Source of the DNA: a virus
DNA length: 52,322 nt
Strand: one strand, 5' to 3'
Virus record (IMG/VR): IMGVR_UViG_3300027736_000067
Coordinates: 1 to 52,322 of that record
Shown in pieces: positions 30,371-37,702 of the stretch. The notes below the pieces were generated by a model. It searched no databases, was not told the DNA's origin, and worked only from the letters and a program-made list of their open reading frames with translations. Each line of letters opens with the position of its first letter. The first letter of the stretch is position 1. Made by a program: the position numbers and the translations under genes.

Positions 30371-30406
30371 GTGTAGTGGAAGATATCATTCCTGTGGTTA
30401 CTACAC
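30371..30406 (-). ncRNA. Hairpin spacer between tRNA-Asp and tRNA-Gly(GCC)
   Basis: GTGTAGT pairs perfectly with ACTACAC around an inner GGAA/TTCC stem. It is 36 nt long and sits in a 55-nt gap. Confidence 0.45.
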
Positions 30407-30421
30407 GTTTTACCCACTTTG

Positions 30422-30495
30422 CGGACCGTACGGGACTCGAACCCGTGAACTCTACCGTGACAGGGTAGCATGATAACCAACTTCACCAACAATCC
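30422..30495 (-). tRNA. tRNA-Asp(GTC)
   Basis: Acceptor GGATTGT/ACGGTCC, anticodon stem CTACC/GGTAG with loop CTGTCAC, discriminator G. Confidence 0.92.
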
Positions 30496-30501
30496 TTTTT
30501 G

Positions 30502-30573
30502 CGTCTCCTCCTGGGTTCAAACCAGGGACTTATTCGTTAACAGCGAATCGCTCTATCGCTGAGCTAAGGAGAC
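30502..30573 (-). tRNA. tRNA-Asn(GTT)
   Basis: Acceptor GTCTCCT/AGGAGAC, anticodon stem ATTCG/CGAAT with loop CTGTTAA, discriminator G. Confidence 0.92.
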
Positions 30574-30684
30574 TCTTACAAATAACCACAAATTCCAACC
30601 TACTATCACTGGAGACAAAAATACAAATATTATTCCTAAAAACAAAGTCGTAATACTCCAAAATGGATGTTTTTCTTTTTTCAT
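30553..30684 (-). CDS. Membrane micro-protein overlapping tRNA-Asn, 43 aa
   Basis: The reading is MKKEKHPFWSITTLFLGIIF, then VFLSPVIVGWNLWLFVRVSLAQR. One strong membrane helix follows a basic start. The last seven codons and stop lie inside tRNA-Asn. The ATG is 2 nt after the tRNA-Pro discriminator. Composition looks protein-like, but the overlap with a tRNA lowers confidence. Confidence 0.45.
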   Translation of the reverse strand: MKKEKHPFWSITTLFLGIIFVFLSPVIVGWNLWLFVRVSLAQR

Positions 30685-30686
30685 AG

Positions 30687-30759
30687 TAGAGTAGACAGGG
30701 TTCGAACCTGCACGCACTTGCTCCCAAAGCAAGGGACCTACCTATTGGTCAACTACTCT
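30687..30759 (-). tRNA. tRNA-Pro(TGG)
   Basis: Acceptor AGAGTAG/CTACTCT, anticodon stem CTTGC/GCAAG with loop TTTGGGA, discriminator A. It is the first tRNA of the array in transcription order. Confidence 0.92.
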
Positions 30760-30769
30760 ATATCCAATA

Positions 30770-30803
30770 ATAAAAAAACCCTGAACTTTCAAGATTCAGG
30801 GTT
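30770..30803 (-). terminator. Rho-independent terminator before the tRNA array
   Basis: AACCCTGAA, 9-nt loop, TTCAGGGTT, then T's on the minus strand. It follows the 31-aa micro-ORF. Confidence 0.85.
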
Positions 30804-30827
30804 TTAATATTTGGCTTCATTTTTTAA

Positions 30828-30923
30828 TTATCCAACATCAGTATCTGAATCTAAGCATAGAGTGCCCGTATCACCATTAGGTGTTGTCGGCGTGTTCCCT
30901 GTATTTAAATTCAAATGTCTCAT
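30828..30923 (-). CDS. Micro-ORF with late-type motif and terminator, 31 aa
   Basis: The reading is MRHLNLNTGNTPTTPNGDTG, then TLCLDSDTDVG. TATTTATA lies 13 nt before the ATG and a terminator follows, so the layout is that of a monocistronic gene. The peptide is polar and Thr/Asn/Gly-rich without Lys. A virion-associated peptide is possible. Confidence 0.55.
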   Translation of the reverse strand: MRHLNLNTGNTPTTPNGDTGTLCLDSDTDVG

Positions 30924-30936
30924 AGTGTAATAATAT

Positions 30937-30944
30937 TATAAATA
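30937..30944 (-). promoter_or_regulatory. Late-type motif before micro-ORF
   Basis: TATTTATA on the coding strand, 13 nt before the ATG at 30923. Confidence 0.5.
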
Positions 30945-30958
30945 TGTTCCAAAGTCAA

Positions 30959-31696
30959 TTAATTTCCATTACCTCTTAAGTAGTAATCATTTGTTGTGTT
31001 TAAATTAGCTCTATTACCTGTGTCAGGATATGTTGTATATAAACGATAAACTCCTTTTGGTATTCTATTTCCTTGATAGTTGAAAGTATATGAATACATC
31101 ACACTGTTCATGTTATATGACCTTCCTTGAACGGTTCCGTTGGTTACCAATGTGTTTCCTATCTTCTCATATGTATAAATTGTTTTCTGTCTTTTTGTAT
31201 CATTAGACATTGCAGAAACAGGAATTAAAATGTTAATCCATCCAAAACCCGATACAGTATTTTTTGGTATTTTAACGGTTGTAAAATTATATGCAATTTT
31301 AGTATTTCCAAAAGAATCTGTACCTCCACTAACTTGTGGAATTTCAGCTTCAATTACTGATGGTAATCTTCCATCATACCAATGTGGCATATCAATGTAA
31401 TAAAGTAAGTTGTGTTGAACTGACGCGCCAGGTCCAACGAAGAAACCTAAAAAACGTGTTTTATTTAACGATTGAGTTACCGTATTAAGATAATTTGCAA
31501 CCATTACATATTTTGTATACGGCTCAACAAAGATGTAAGCTTTATTATTTGTTTCAGGTGTTGATGTTGATGCAACCGATGCGGTGGCATTAACTTGAGT
31601 TAAGGTTTCTTTTTTATCAATAATAATATCCTGTTTGGTACAAGAGATTGCTAATACGGTTACCATCACCGCAAGGAAAAGTTGTTTAAGTTTCAT
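30959..31696 (-). CDS. Lipoprotein, 245 aa
   Basis: The start is placed at MKLKQLFLAVMVTVLAISCT, a signal peptide with lipobox (L-A-I-S-C). An upstream GTG would begin inside the promoter. The mature protein is beta-rich (YIFVEPYTKYVMVANYLNT, FVGPGASVQHNLLYYIDMPH) and near-neutral, as in outer-membrane or surface lipoproteins of Bacteroidota. It has a complete host-type promoter. Superinfection exclusion or receptor masking are possible roles; no family is recognised. Confidence 0.75.
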   Translation of the reverse strand: MKLKQLFLAVMVTVLAISCTKQDIIIDKKETLTQVNATASVASTSTPETNNKAYIFVEPYTKYVMVANYLNTVTQSLNKTRFLGFFVGPGASVQHNLLYYIDMPHWYDGRLPSVIEAEIPQVSGGTDSFGNTKIAYNFTTVKIPKNTVSGFGWINILIPVSAMSNDTKRQKTIYTYEKIGNTLVTNGTVQGRSYNMNSVMYSYTFNYQGNRIPKGVYRLYTTYPDTGNRANLNTTNDYYLRGNGN

Positions 31697-31717
31697 AGTA
31701 TTTGTTTTAATATACCA

Positions 31718-31747
31718 CAAAGATAATAATTAATTTGATTCTACAAA
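31718..31747 (-). promoter_or_regulatory. Bacteroidota-type promoter of lipoprotein gene
   Basis: On the minus strand TTTG, 18 nt, TATCTTTG, then 21 nt to the ATG at 31696. Confidence 0.7.
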
Positions 31748-31757
31748 ATTTTTGTTG

Positions 31758-31766
31758 ATATTTATT
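31758..31766 (+). promoter_or_regulatory. Late-type motif before micro-ORF
   Basis: ATATTTATT, 3 nt before the ATG at 31770. Confidence 0.45.
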
Positions 31767-31769
31767 ATT

Positions 31770-31871
31770 ATGATAGACAGAAATAAACAGTGTCTTTTGG
31801 GAACAACGACAACGTATGAGAACGTAGATGTAATGAGAATTAAACAATCTCGAACCATAAACTATTGCTAA
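31770..31871 (+). CDS. Micro-ORF with late-type motif and terminator, 33 aa
   Basis: The reading is MIDRNKQCLLGTTTTYENVD, then VMRIKQSRTINYC. The motif is 3 nt upstream and a strong terminator begins 14 nt after the stop. It shares the motif-ORF-terminator layout with the micro-ORFs at 27746 and 30828 but not their sequence. A small RNA cannot be excluded. Confidence 0.45.
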   Translation: MIDRNKQCLLGTTTTYENVDVMRIKQSRTINYC

Positions 31872-31885
31872 ATCTGTAGTATATC

Positions 31886-31917
31886 AAAAGGGGACGAGAA
31901 CATTCGTCCCCTTTTTT
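31886..31917 (+). terminator. Rho-independent terminator
   Basis: AAAAGGGGACGA, loop GAACAT, TCGTCCCCTTTT, then T's: a 12-bp stem. Confidence 0.92.
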
Positions 31918-31945
31918 GTTTCTATTAAAAAATAAACTATATTTG
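31915..31945 (+). promoter_or_regulatory. Bacteroidota-type promoter of HNH gene
   Basis: TTTG 31915-31918, 19 nt, TATATTTG 31938-31945. The ATG at 31960 follows after 14 nt. Confidence 0.75.
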
Positions 31946-31959
31946 TAAAAATTACTATA

Positions 31960-32448
31960 ATGAGTAACGTGTTGGTTTTGAATTACGATTATACCCCACT
32001 AAATGTGACGAGTATTAGGCGGGGATTTGTACTTGTGGACAAGGGTAAAGCTGAGATTATAAAATCAGATGAGAATCCTATTTTTACAGGGTATAAGACA
32101 TTTGTACGCCCGTTAATCATCAGATTATTGAATTATATCAAACACAAAACAAGAACAATTAGAGCTAGCAGACCAAGAATTTATAAACGTGACCATTATC
32201 AATGTGTGTATTGTGGGTCTAACAAAGACTTAACATTAGACCACGTTATACCCAAATCAAGAGGTGGTGGAAACGAATGGACCAATCTTGTCACATCTTG
32301 TTTTAAATGTAATTTAAGGAAGGGAAATAAAACCCCTGAAGAGGCGAAATTAACAATGACGCAAAAACCTTTTGTTCCAACTTTGGTAGGAGAAAATCAA
32401 AAATTACAAAGTGTTTGGAATGATTATCAAAAATCCTTTTTTTCGTAA
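31960..32448 (+). CDS. HNH endonuclease, 162 aa
   Basis: The HNH core is complete: YQCVYCGSNKDLTLDHVIPK holds the first zinc pair C82/C85 and the catalytic D94-H95, then N109 in EWTNLV and the second pair C114/C117 in CFKCNLRKGNK. The N-terminal 70 residues (SNVLVLNYDYTPLNVTSIRR) match a family of free-standing HNH proteins common in Bacteroidota chromosomes. It could be a homing-type nuclease, a host-DNA nuclease or a packaging helper. It is expressed from a host-type promoter after a strong terminator. Confidence 0.9.
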   Translation: MSNVLVLNYDYTPLNVTSIRRGFVLVDKGKAEIIKSDENPIFTGYKTFVRPLIIRLLNYIKHKTRTIRASRPRIYKRDHYQCVYCGSNKDLTLDHVIPKSRGGGNEWTNLVTSCFKCNLRKGNKTPEEAKLTMTQKPFVPTLVGENQKLQSVWNDYQKSFFS

Positions 32449-32472
32449 AAAAAATTATTAAATTTAAATAAC

Positions 32473-32745
32473 ATGAAAATAGAAACTACATTAAAAGCTG
32501 GGTTGGTATCATCAATTTTAACATTATTATGGTCAATTGTAATGTGGAATAATAGTATTATGACTGTAAAAGTTCAAAGTAATAAAATTGATAGTTTAAC
32601 AAAATTATCAGATAGTCTTTACGACAAATCATTTGAAAATTTTATTGAAGCTGGTAGATACGAAGCTGCTTTGGAGATTTACAAAGAAAAAAATCCAAAG
32701 GCTGTTAATGAGATAGAAGAAATAAAAAGTACACAAACTGAATAA
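32473..32745 (+). CDS. Small membrane-anchored protein, 90 aa
   Basis: An N-terminal helix (AGLVSSILTLLWSIVMW) is followed by a polar helical part (DSLTKLSDSLYDKSFENF) that looks coiled. Not recognised. It precedes the 32747 gene by 1 nt, so the two are co-translated. Confidence 0.6.
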   Translation: MKIETTLKAGLVSSILTLLWSIVMWNNSIMTVKVQSNKIDSLTKLSDSLYDKSFENFIEAGRYEAALEIYKEKNPKAVNEIEEIKSTQTE

Positions 32746-32746
32746 A

Positions 32747-33031
32747 ATGCAAGAAAATCATTTAAAACCAAACGAAGAAGGGTACCAAGACGGCCCTCAA
32801 GACTTAATAAACGCATCTCTAATATTCGCAAGAGCATTGGGACTAATCCTTAAAGAAAACGAAGGAATTGTTGTTGATGTTGTTGGAGAAATTAAATTAG
32901 GAGAAGAAGTTAAAAAAGTTATTGTTTTCAAATTTGAAAACCAAGTTCACATCTACAAATGTGATGATGACATTCCTGAAGGAAACGCTGTTAATATGGA
33001 TACAAGCGCAACGAAGGAAGAACAAGAATAA
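32747..33031 (+). CDS. Hypothetical protein, 94 aa
   Basis: Not recognised. An acidic alpha/beta protein with an antiparallel-strand pattern IVVDVVGEIKLGEEVKKVIV, then FKFENQVHIYKC. It sits between the membrane protein and the carbamoyltransferase pair. Confidence 0.6.
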   Translation: MQENHLKPNEEGYQDGPQDLINASLIFARALGLILKENEGIVVDVVGEIKLGEEVKKVIVFKFENQVHIYKCDDDIPEGNAVNMDTSATKEEQE

Positions 33032-33052
33032 TTTTTTAAAAATATCAAAATA

Positions 33053-34726
33053 ATGAGGACATTAGGATTTTCTGTTGGCCATGATAAGGGCGCAGTTATA
33101 ATTGAAAACGGAAAAGTTGCCGTGGGTATTACCCAAGAAAGACTTTCAAGAATAAAACACGACGGTGCATATCAAGGAGGAACAATACCTTATGATTCAA
33201 TTAATTATTGTTTAGATTATTTGGGAATAACTTATAAAGAGATTGATTTATTTGTTTATAGTACAACCGAAATGGTTGATGATATAGACGAACAAATGAG
33301 AAAACATTTCAAAGTTGATTTAACAAATAAAACGAAATTTTTACCTCACCATTTAGCTCACGCATATTCGTCTTTCTTTAGCTCAGGTTTTGACGAAGCT
33401 GTGGTTGTTGTTGCCGACGCGTCTGGTAGTATTTTGAGTCATCTCAATAAACTACCACTTTGGTATAAAGATGTCTATGAAGAAAAAATAGAAACTCGTC
33501 AAGATTGGAGTGAAGGAATTTCAATATATCACATTAAGAAAAATGAATATACTGAAGTTTACAAAAAATGGATTAAATTTCCAGTTCCTTTGGAAACTGA
33601 AGATGGTGTTTCCGTTGGTACCGTATATTCTGAAGGTTCATTACAATTAATTTTTGAACCAAACCATAATACGTGGCCAGCAGGTAAACTTATGGGTCTT
33701 GCGTCTTATGCCGACCAAGATATTGTAAACGAAGCACCTTATTTTATACTTGAAAAAGACGGAGATATTTTTATCCCTAACAAAAGAATTTATCCAAGAG
33801 TTAATTACAATTCAGATTTTTTCTCAAGAGCTTGTGTTGCAGGAATTTATCAAAGAGAACAAGAGAGAGTTTCTTTAATGCTTGCAGAAAAGGCAAAAAC
33901 ACTAACTGATTCTAAAAATATATGTGTTGCTGGTGGTTCATTCTTGAACTGTAATTCAAATGAAAAAATATTAAATTCAGGATTATTTGAAGACTGCTTT
34001 TTCCTTCCTCCCGCAGATGATAGCGGTATCCCATTGGGATGTGCGTGGTACGCTTATCAACAACTTATTGATATTGATATTGTTGAACCTTTAAACCCAT
34101 ATATTGGAAAACCATATTCCGACAAAGAAATAAATTCAACATTAAATGAATTTCCTCATTTAGTTTTTGAAAAATATGATGACTTTGAAAAATTAATTGA
34201 AGATGTTTCTTATTGGTTAACACAAAACAGAGTAATTGGTTGGTTCCAAGGAGGTTCTGAAATTGGTCCAAGAGCATTAGGTAATCGTTCAATACTTGCA
34301 TCACCAATTAAGTCTTGGATGACGGGACATATCAATTCAGATATTAAGAAAAGAGAATGGTATAGACCATTTGCTCCAGCTGTTTTGTTTGAACATCAAT
34401 CAGAAATTTTTGAATCAGACGTTTACTCACCATACATGTTGGTAACTACAACAGTAAAAGAAGAATGGAGAAATAAAATCCCCGCAGTAACTCACATAGA
34501 TTATTCCGCGAGACACCAATCAGTAACTGAAAAAAATAATTTCAGGTTTTATTCGTTAATTAAAAAATTCCATAAAAAGACGGGAGTACCAGTATTACTC
34601 AACACAAGTTTTAATGGTCCAAGAGAACCAATGGTAGAAACACCCAGAGATGCCATAAAAAGTTTTATTGAGAATGGATTAGATTTCTTAGTATTAAATA
34701 ACGTTTTAATTACAAAGACAACATGA
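33053..34726 (+). CDS. Carbamoyltransferase, NodU/CmcH family (first of pair), 557 aa
   Basis: Full-length member. The N-terminal ASKHA-like domain begins MRTLGFSVGHDKGAVIIENG and includes QERLSRIKHDGAY, HHLAHAYSSFFSSGF and VVVADASGS. The C-terminal domain has GWFQGGSEIGPRALGNRSIL, WYRPFAPAVLFEH and VPVLLNTSFNGPREPMVETP. These enzymes use carbamoyl phosphate and ATP to carbamoylate hydroxyl groups on sugars, antibiotics or, in some phages, hydroxymethylated bases. Its stop overlaps the next start (ATGA), so both copies are translated together. Confidence 0.92.
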   Translation: MRTLGFSVGHDKGAVIIENGKVAVGITQERLSRIKHDGAYQGGTIPYDSINYCLDYLGITYKEIDLFVYSTTEMVDDIDEQMRKHFKVDLTNKTKFLPHHLAHAYSSFFSSGFDEAVVVVADASGSILSHLNKLPLWYKDVYEEKIETRQDWSEGISIYHIKKNEYTEVYKKWIKFPVPLETEDGVSVGTVYSEGSLQLIFEPNHNTWPAGKLMGLASYADQDIVNEAPYFILEKDGDIFIPNKRIYPRVNYNSDFFSRACVAGIYQREQERVSLMLAEKAKTLTDSKNICVAGGSFLNCNSNEKILNSGLFEDCFFLPPADDSGIPLGCAWYAYQQLIDIDIVEPLNPYIGKPYSDKEINSTLNEFPHLVFEKYDDFEKLIEDVSYWLTQNRVIGWFQGGSEIGPRALGNRSILASPIKSWMTGHINSDIKKREWYRPFAPAVLFEHQSEIFESDVYSPYMLVTTTVKEEWRNKIPAVTHIDYSARHQSVTEKNNFRFYSLIKKFHKKTGVPVLLNTSFNGPREPMVETPRDAIKSFIENGLDFLVLNNVLITKTT

Positions 34727-36315
34727 GTTCAATTTATGGTTTTTTTGGTGGGTCTCATAGTCCAGCAACATCACTTGTAATTGATGGTGAAATTGTTTGT
34801 TGTATTGAAGAAGAAAGAATCACCCGTATTAAAGCTGGAGATAACTTTGATGCAGTTGCAGAACAATCATCAAAAGTTGTGGAAGACTATTGTGATTTAA
34901 AGATATTAGACTCTGACCATAGGGTATTTGTTGAACCCCTAACCGATAGATTTGCGAACCAAATTACAAACAACAATTACGAAAGAGTAAGTCATCACGA
35001 CGCTCATTGTTATGGTTCCTATTTTACAAGTGGAATGGACGGAAAAGTTTTAACTATTTCCTATGATGGTGGTGGAGATATGTCGGTTATGAAAGTCTAT
35101 ATGTGTGAAGATGGTAAAATGAACTTATTATACAGTTACGATATGTGTAACACAGGAAGTTTGGCACATCTTTGGGCTTTCAGTACAAATGGTATAATGG
35201 GATATACCTCAGCTTTTGAAGGTGTGTGGAAAATGTGTAAAGATGAAGGTAAACTCATGGGGATGGCTCCGAATGGTCACTACGACGATAAAATTTATAA
35301 GTTTCTCAATTCATGTATTGATTATAAAGACTTAAAATTCTTTCCATCAAATACCGCAGGAAAAACCCAACTCGTTATTGATTCAATGTATCAAAAAGGT
35401 TTTTTTAACACAAAAACAAAAAGAGAAATTTTTTCATATAATTTACAAAAAATAACAGAAGATTTATTCTTGTCATTTTTAAATGACCTACACACAAGGT
35501 TTCCTGAATACAAAAAATTATGTTTTTCAGGTGGATTATTCGCCAATGTTAAATTAAATCAAAAGATAAATGAACTTGACTGGATTGATGAAATTTATAT
35601 TTATCCTGCAATGGGGGATGAAGGACTTTCATTAGGTGCCTGCATTTACAAAGCAGTAGAATTAGGTGAATGGACAAAACCAAAAAAGTTAAAAAATTTA
35701 TATTTTGGATTAAAATACTCTGACTATCAAATTTTTAATATATCAAAAAATTTTGATTTTAATAAAGAATTCTATGAACCGAACGAAATTGCAAAAGATT
35801 TAAATGAAGGTAAAATTATTGGGTGGTTTCAAGATGGTTTTGAATATGGGCCAAGAGCCCTTGGGGCAAGAAGTATTTTAGTGAGACCAACAGATATTGG
35901 TACTCATGAAGTACTTAACACAAGACTAAAGAGATATGAGTTAATGCCGTTTGCACCAATAGTAATGGAAGAACATTTTGATGATATATTTGAGGGTAAT
36001 AAATCAAAATATAGTGCGGAATTCATGACAATTTGTTATCCAACCAAAGAAGAATGGATTGATAAAATTCCCGCAGTGATTCAAAAATCAGATAAAACAG
36101 CGAGACCACAATTAGTTAAAAAAGATAATAGTCCAAAATTTTGGAATATTCTAAATGAATATTATAAACTTTCAAAAATACCAATTCTTTTAAATACGTC
36201 ATTCAATTCACATAATCAGCCAATCATTGATAATCCCAAAGACGCTTTTATTAGTTTACAAAATGGTATAATAGATAAACTTGTTATTGAAAATTATGTT
36301 TACACAAATAAATAA
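34723..36315 (+). CDS. Carbamoyltransferase, NodU/CmcH family (second of pair), 530 aa
   Basis: A complete second member, diverged from the first. The N-domain has FFGGSHSPATSLVIDGEIVC, EEERITRIKAG, SHHDAHCYGSYFTSGMD and LTISYDGGGDMS; the C-domain has GWFQDGFEYGPRALGARSIL, LMPFAPIVMEEHFDD and IPILLNTSFNSHNQPIID. The motif residues expected for substrate binding are kept in both copies. The pair may act on two positions of one substrate or form a heteromer. Its end overlaps the 36296 gene. Confidence 0.92.
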   Translation: MSSIYGFFGGSHSPATSLVIDGEIVCCIEEERITRIKAGDNFDAVAEQSSKVVEDYCDLKILDSDHRVFVEPLTDRFANQITNNNYERVSHHDAHCYGSYFTSGMDGKVLTISYDGGGDMSVMKVYMCEDGKMNLLYSYDMCNTGSLAHLWAFSTNGIMGYTSAFEGVWKMCKDEGKLMGMAPNGHYDDKIYKFLNSCIDYKDLKFFPSNTAGKTQLVIDSMYQKGFFNTKTKREIFSYNLQKITEDLFLSFLNDLHTRFPEYKKLCFSGGLFANVKLNQKINELDWIDEIYIYPAMGDEGLSLGACIYKAVELGEWTKPKKLKNLYFGLKYSDYQIFNISKNFDFNKEFYEPNEIAKDLNEGKIIGWFQDGFEYGPRALGARSILVRPTDIGTHEVLNTRLKRYELMPFAPIVMEEHFDDIFEGNKSKYSAEFMTICYPTKEEWIDKIPAVIQKSDKTARPQLVKKDNSPKFWNILNEYYKLSKIPILLNTSFNSHNQPIIDNPKDAFISLQNGIIDKLVIENYVYTNK

Positions 36316-36943
36316 TGAAAAAATTAGACTAAATTTTCAGTCAGGTATTAAAGTTTATGTTGATGGTCCTGAAACATATTATTTAGTTGAAATTAACGAA
36401 TTTAAAAAAAATAGTGATTCTCCTGTATTTGTAGAATCATACCATATAACAACTAAATCGGGTAAAGGGAAAAATTCATACTTTAATTTACCAATAGAAT
36501 TTTATTTTGATTTTGAAGTTAATGTTTACCGATTCAACGAAGATTCAGGATTACAAAAAATATTTTCTCACAGATATAATGATAATGGTAAATTATTAAA
36601 ATTTGTTTTAGATACTTCAAATTTTGAAGAGGCGGAAATATGGATTGAACAAATTAAAAAATACCAATCAATACATAATTGTAAAATTGTTGTTGAATCA
36701 AAATTTGATGTATTAAACAACACTTTCAATACAAAATATCTAGCTAAAGATATTGATTTTTATAGAATATATAATATTGGTAGATACCCTAAATCATCTA
36801 ACGACTGGAGAACTATAGACCCAAGAAAAGAAGGAGTATTATGGTTTGGTTATTGGAAAACTTTTTGGTCATATCAACATCCAAGATGTTGGACTTCACT
36901 TTCTAGCAAAGAAATTATTAATGATATTTTGTGTATTGAATAA
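36296..36943 (+). CDS. Hypothetical protein after carbamoyltransferases, 215 aa
   Basis: Not recognised. The start at MFTQINNEKIRLNFQSGIKV overlaps the second carbamoyltransferase by 20 nt. The N-terminal half is beta-rich with a QSGIKVYVDGPETYYLVEI stretch; the C-terminal half has RYPKSSNDWRTIDPRKEGVL, then WFGYWKTFWSYQHPRCW, rich in aromatics. The operon position suggests a role in making or binding the carbamoylated product. Confidence 0.6.
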   Translation: MFTQINNEKIRLNFQSGIKVYVDGPETYYLVEINEFKKNSDSPVFVESYHITTKSGKGKNSYFNLPIEFYFDFEVNVYRFNEDSGLQKIFSHRYNDNGKLLKFVLDTSNFEEAEIWIEQIKKYQSIHNCKIVVESKFDVLNNTFNTKYLAKDIDFYRIYNIGRYPKSSNDWRTIDPRKEGVLWFGYWKTFWSYQHPRCWTSLSSKEIINDILCIE

Positions 36944-36973
36944 TTTTACATACCTTTATAAAAATTATCAAAT

Positions 36974-37654
36974 ATGAATATTGGTCAAGATTTCAAAAAT
37001 TATTACACAAAACATTTAGGTAAAGGTTCTTTGGACCTTCATTATTATGAAAACCAAATTGAGTCATCAATGACTCCCTACATTTTAGAAGAAAGGGAGA
37101 TGAGAGTGACTCAAATGGACATCTTCTCTCGTTTAATGAGAGACCGTCTTTTATGGGTTGCAGGTCCTGTTGATGACCGTATGTCAACTGTGGTTCAAGC
37201 TCAGTTAATGTTCTTAGATTCATCAGATAAGACCGATATCACAATGCATATTGATTCTCCTGGTGGAAGTGTTAAATCAGGATTATCTATGGTTGATGTA
37301 ATGAATTATATCTCCTGTGATATTAGAACAGTAAATACGGGTATGGCAGCATCAATGGGTTCAATTTTATTAGGCGCGGGAACAAAAGGTAAAAGAAGTT
37401 CTTTAAGATTTTCACGAACAATGCTACATCAATCATCGGGAGGTGCTGGAGGTAACATCCAAGACGCAAGAATTTCGTTTCTTGAGTGGGAAAAAATCAA
37501 CAATACTTTATTTGAATTATTGGGTGAGTATTGTGGTAAAGAGGCTGAAGTTGTTAAAAATGATGCTTCAAGAGATTTATGGCTTGATAGTGAACAAGCT
37601 TTAGAGTACGGAATAATTGATGAGATTGTTAAAACAAAAAAGAAGGGTAAATAA
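36974..37654 (+). CDS. clpP: ClpP-type serine protease, 226 aa
   Basis: The triad is in place: Ser127 in NTGMAASMGSILLG, His152 in RTMLHQSSGG and Asp201 in SRDLWLDSEQALEYGIID. The oxyanion/strand motif MHIDSPGGSVKSGLSM is at 91-106. An N-terminal extension of about 30 residues could be a propeptide. ClpP forms a barrel that needs a Clp ATPase; the phage ClpC-like protein at 11900 has the GIGF docking loop. Phage ClpP-like proteins can also be prohead proteases, but here a separate gp21-like protease exists and the sequence is that of true ClpP. Confidence 0.92.
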   Translation: MNIGQDFKNYYTKHLGKGSLDLHYYENQIESSMTPYILEEREMRVTQMDIFSRLMRDRLLWVAGPVDDRMSTVVQAQLMFLDSSDKTDITMHIDSPGGSVKSGLSMVDVMNYISCDIRTVNTGMAASMGSILLGAGTKGKRSSLRFSRTMLHQSSGGAGGNIQDARISFLEWEKINNTLFELLGEYCGKEAEVVKNDASRDLWLDSEQALEYGIIDEIVKTKKKGK

Positions 37655-37668
37655 CCCTTCTTTTTTTT
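37640..37668 (+). terminator. Rho-independent terminator overlapping the clpP stop
   Basis: AAGAAGGGT, 5-nt loop, ACCCTTCTT, then T's. The last ClpP codons and TAA lie inside the stem-loop. Confidence 0.85.
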
Positions 37669-37702
37669 AGAATTTAAAACACCCCCTTTTTGTTTTTATT
37701 CT

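Noticed and set aside
36974-37654. ClpP-like gene as the head maturation protease
   Set aside because: A separate gp21-like prohead protease is present, and this sequence has the full ClpP triad and head-domain motifs.
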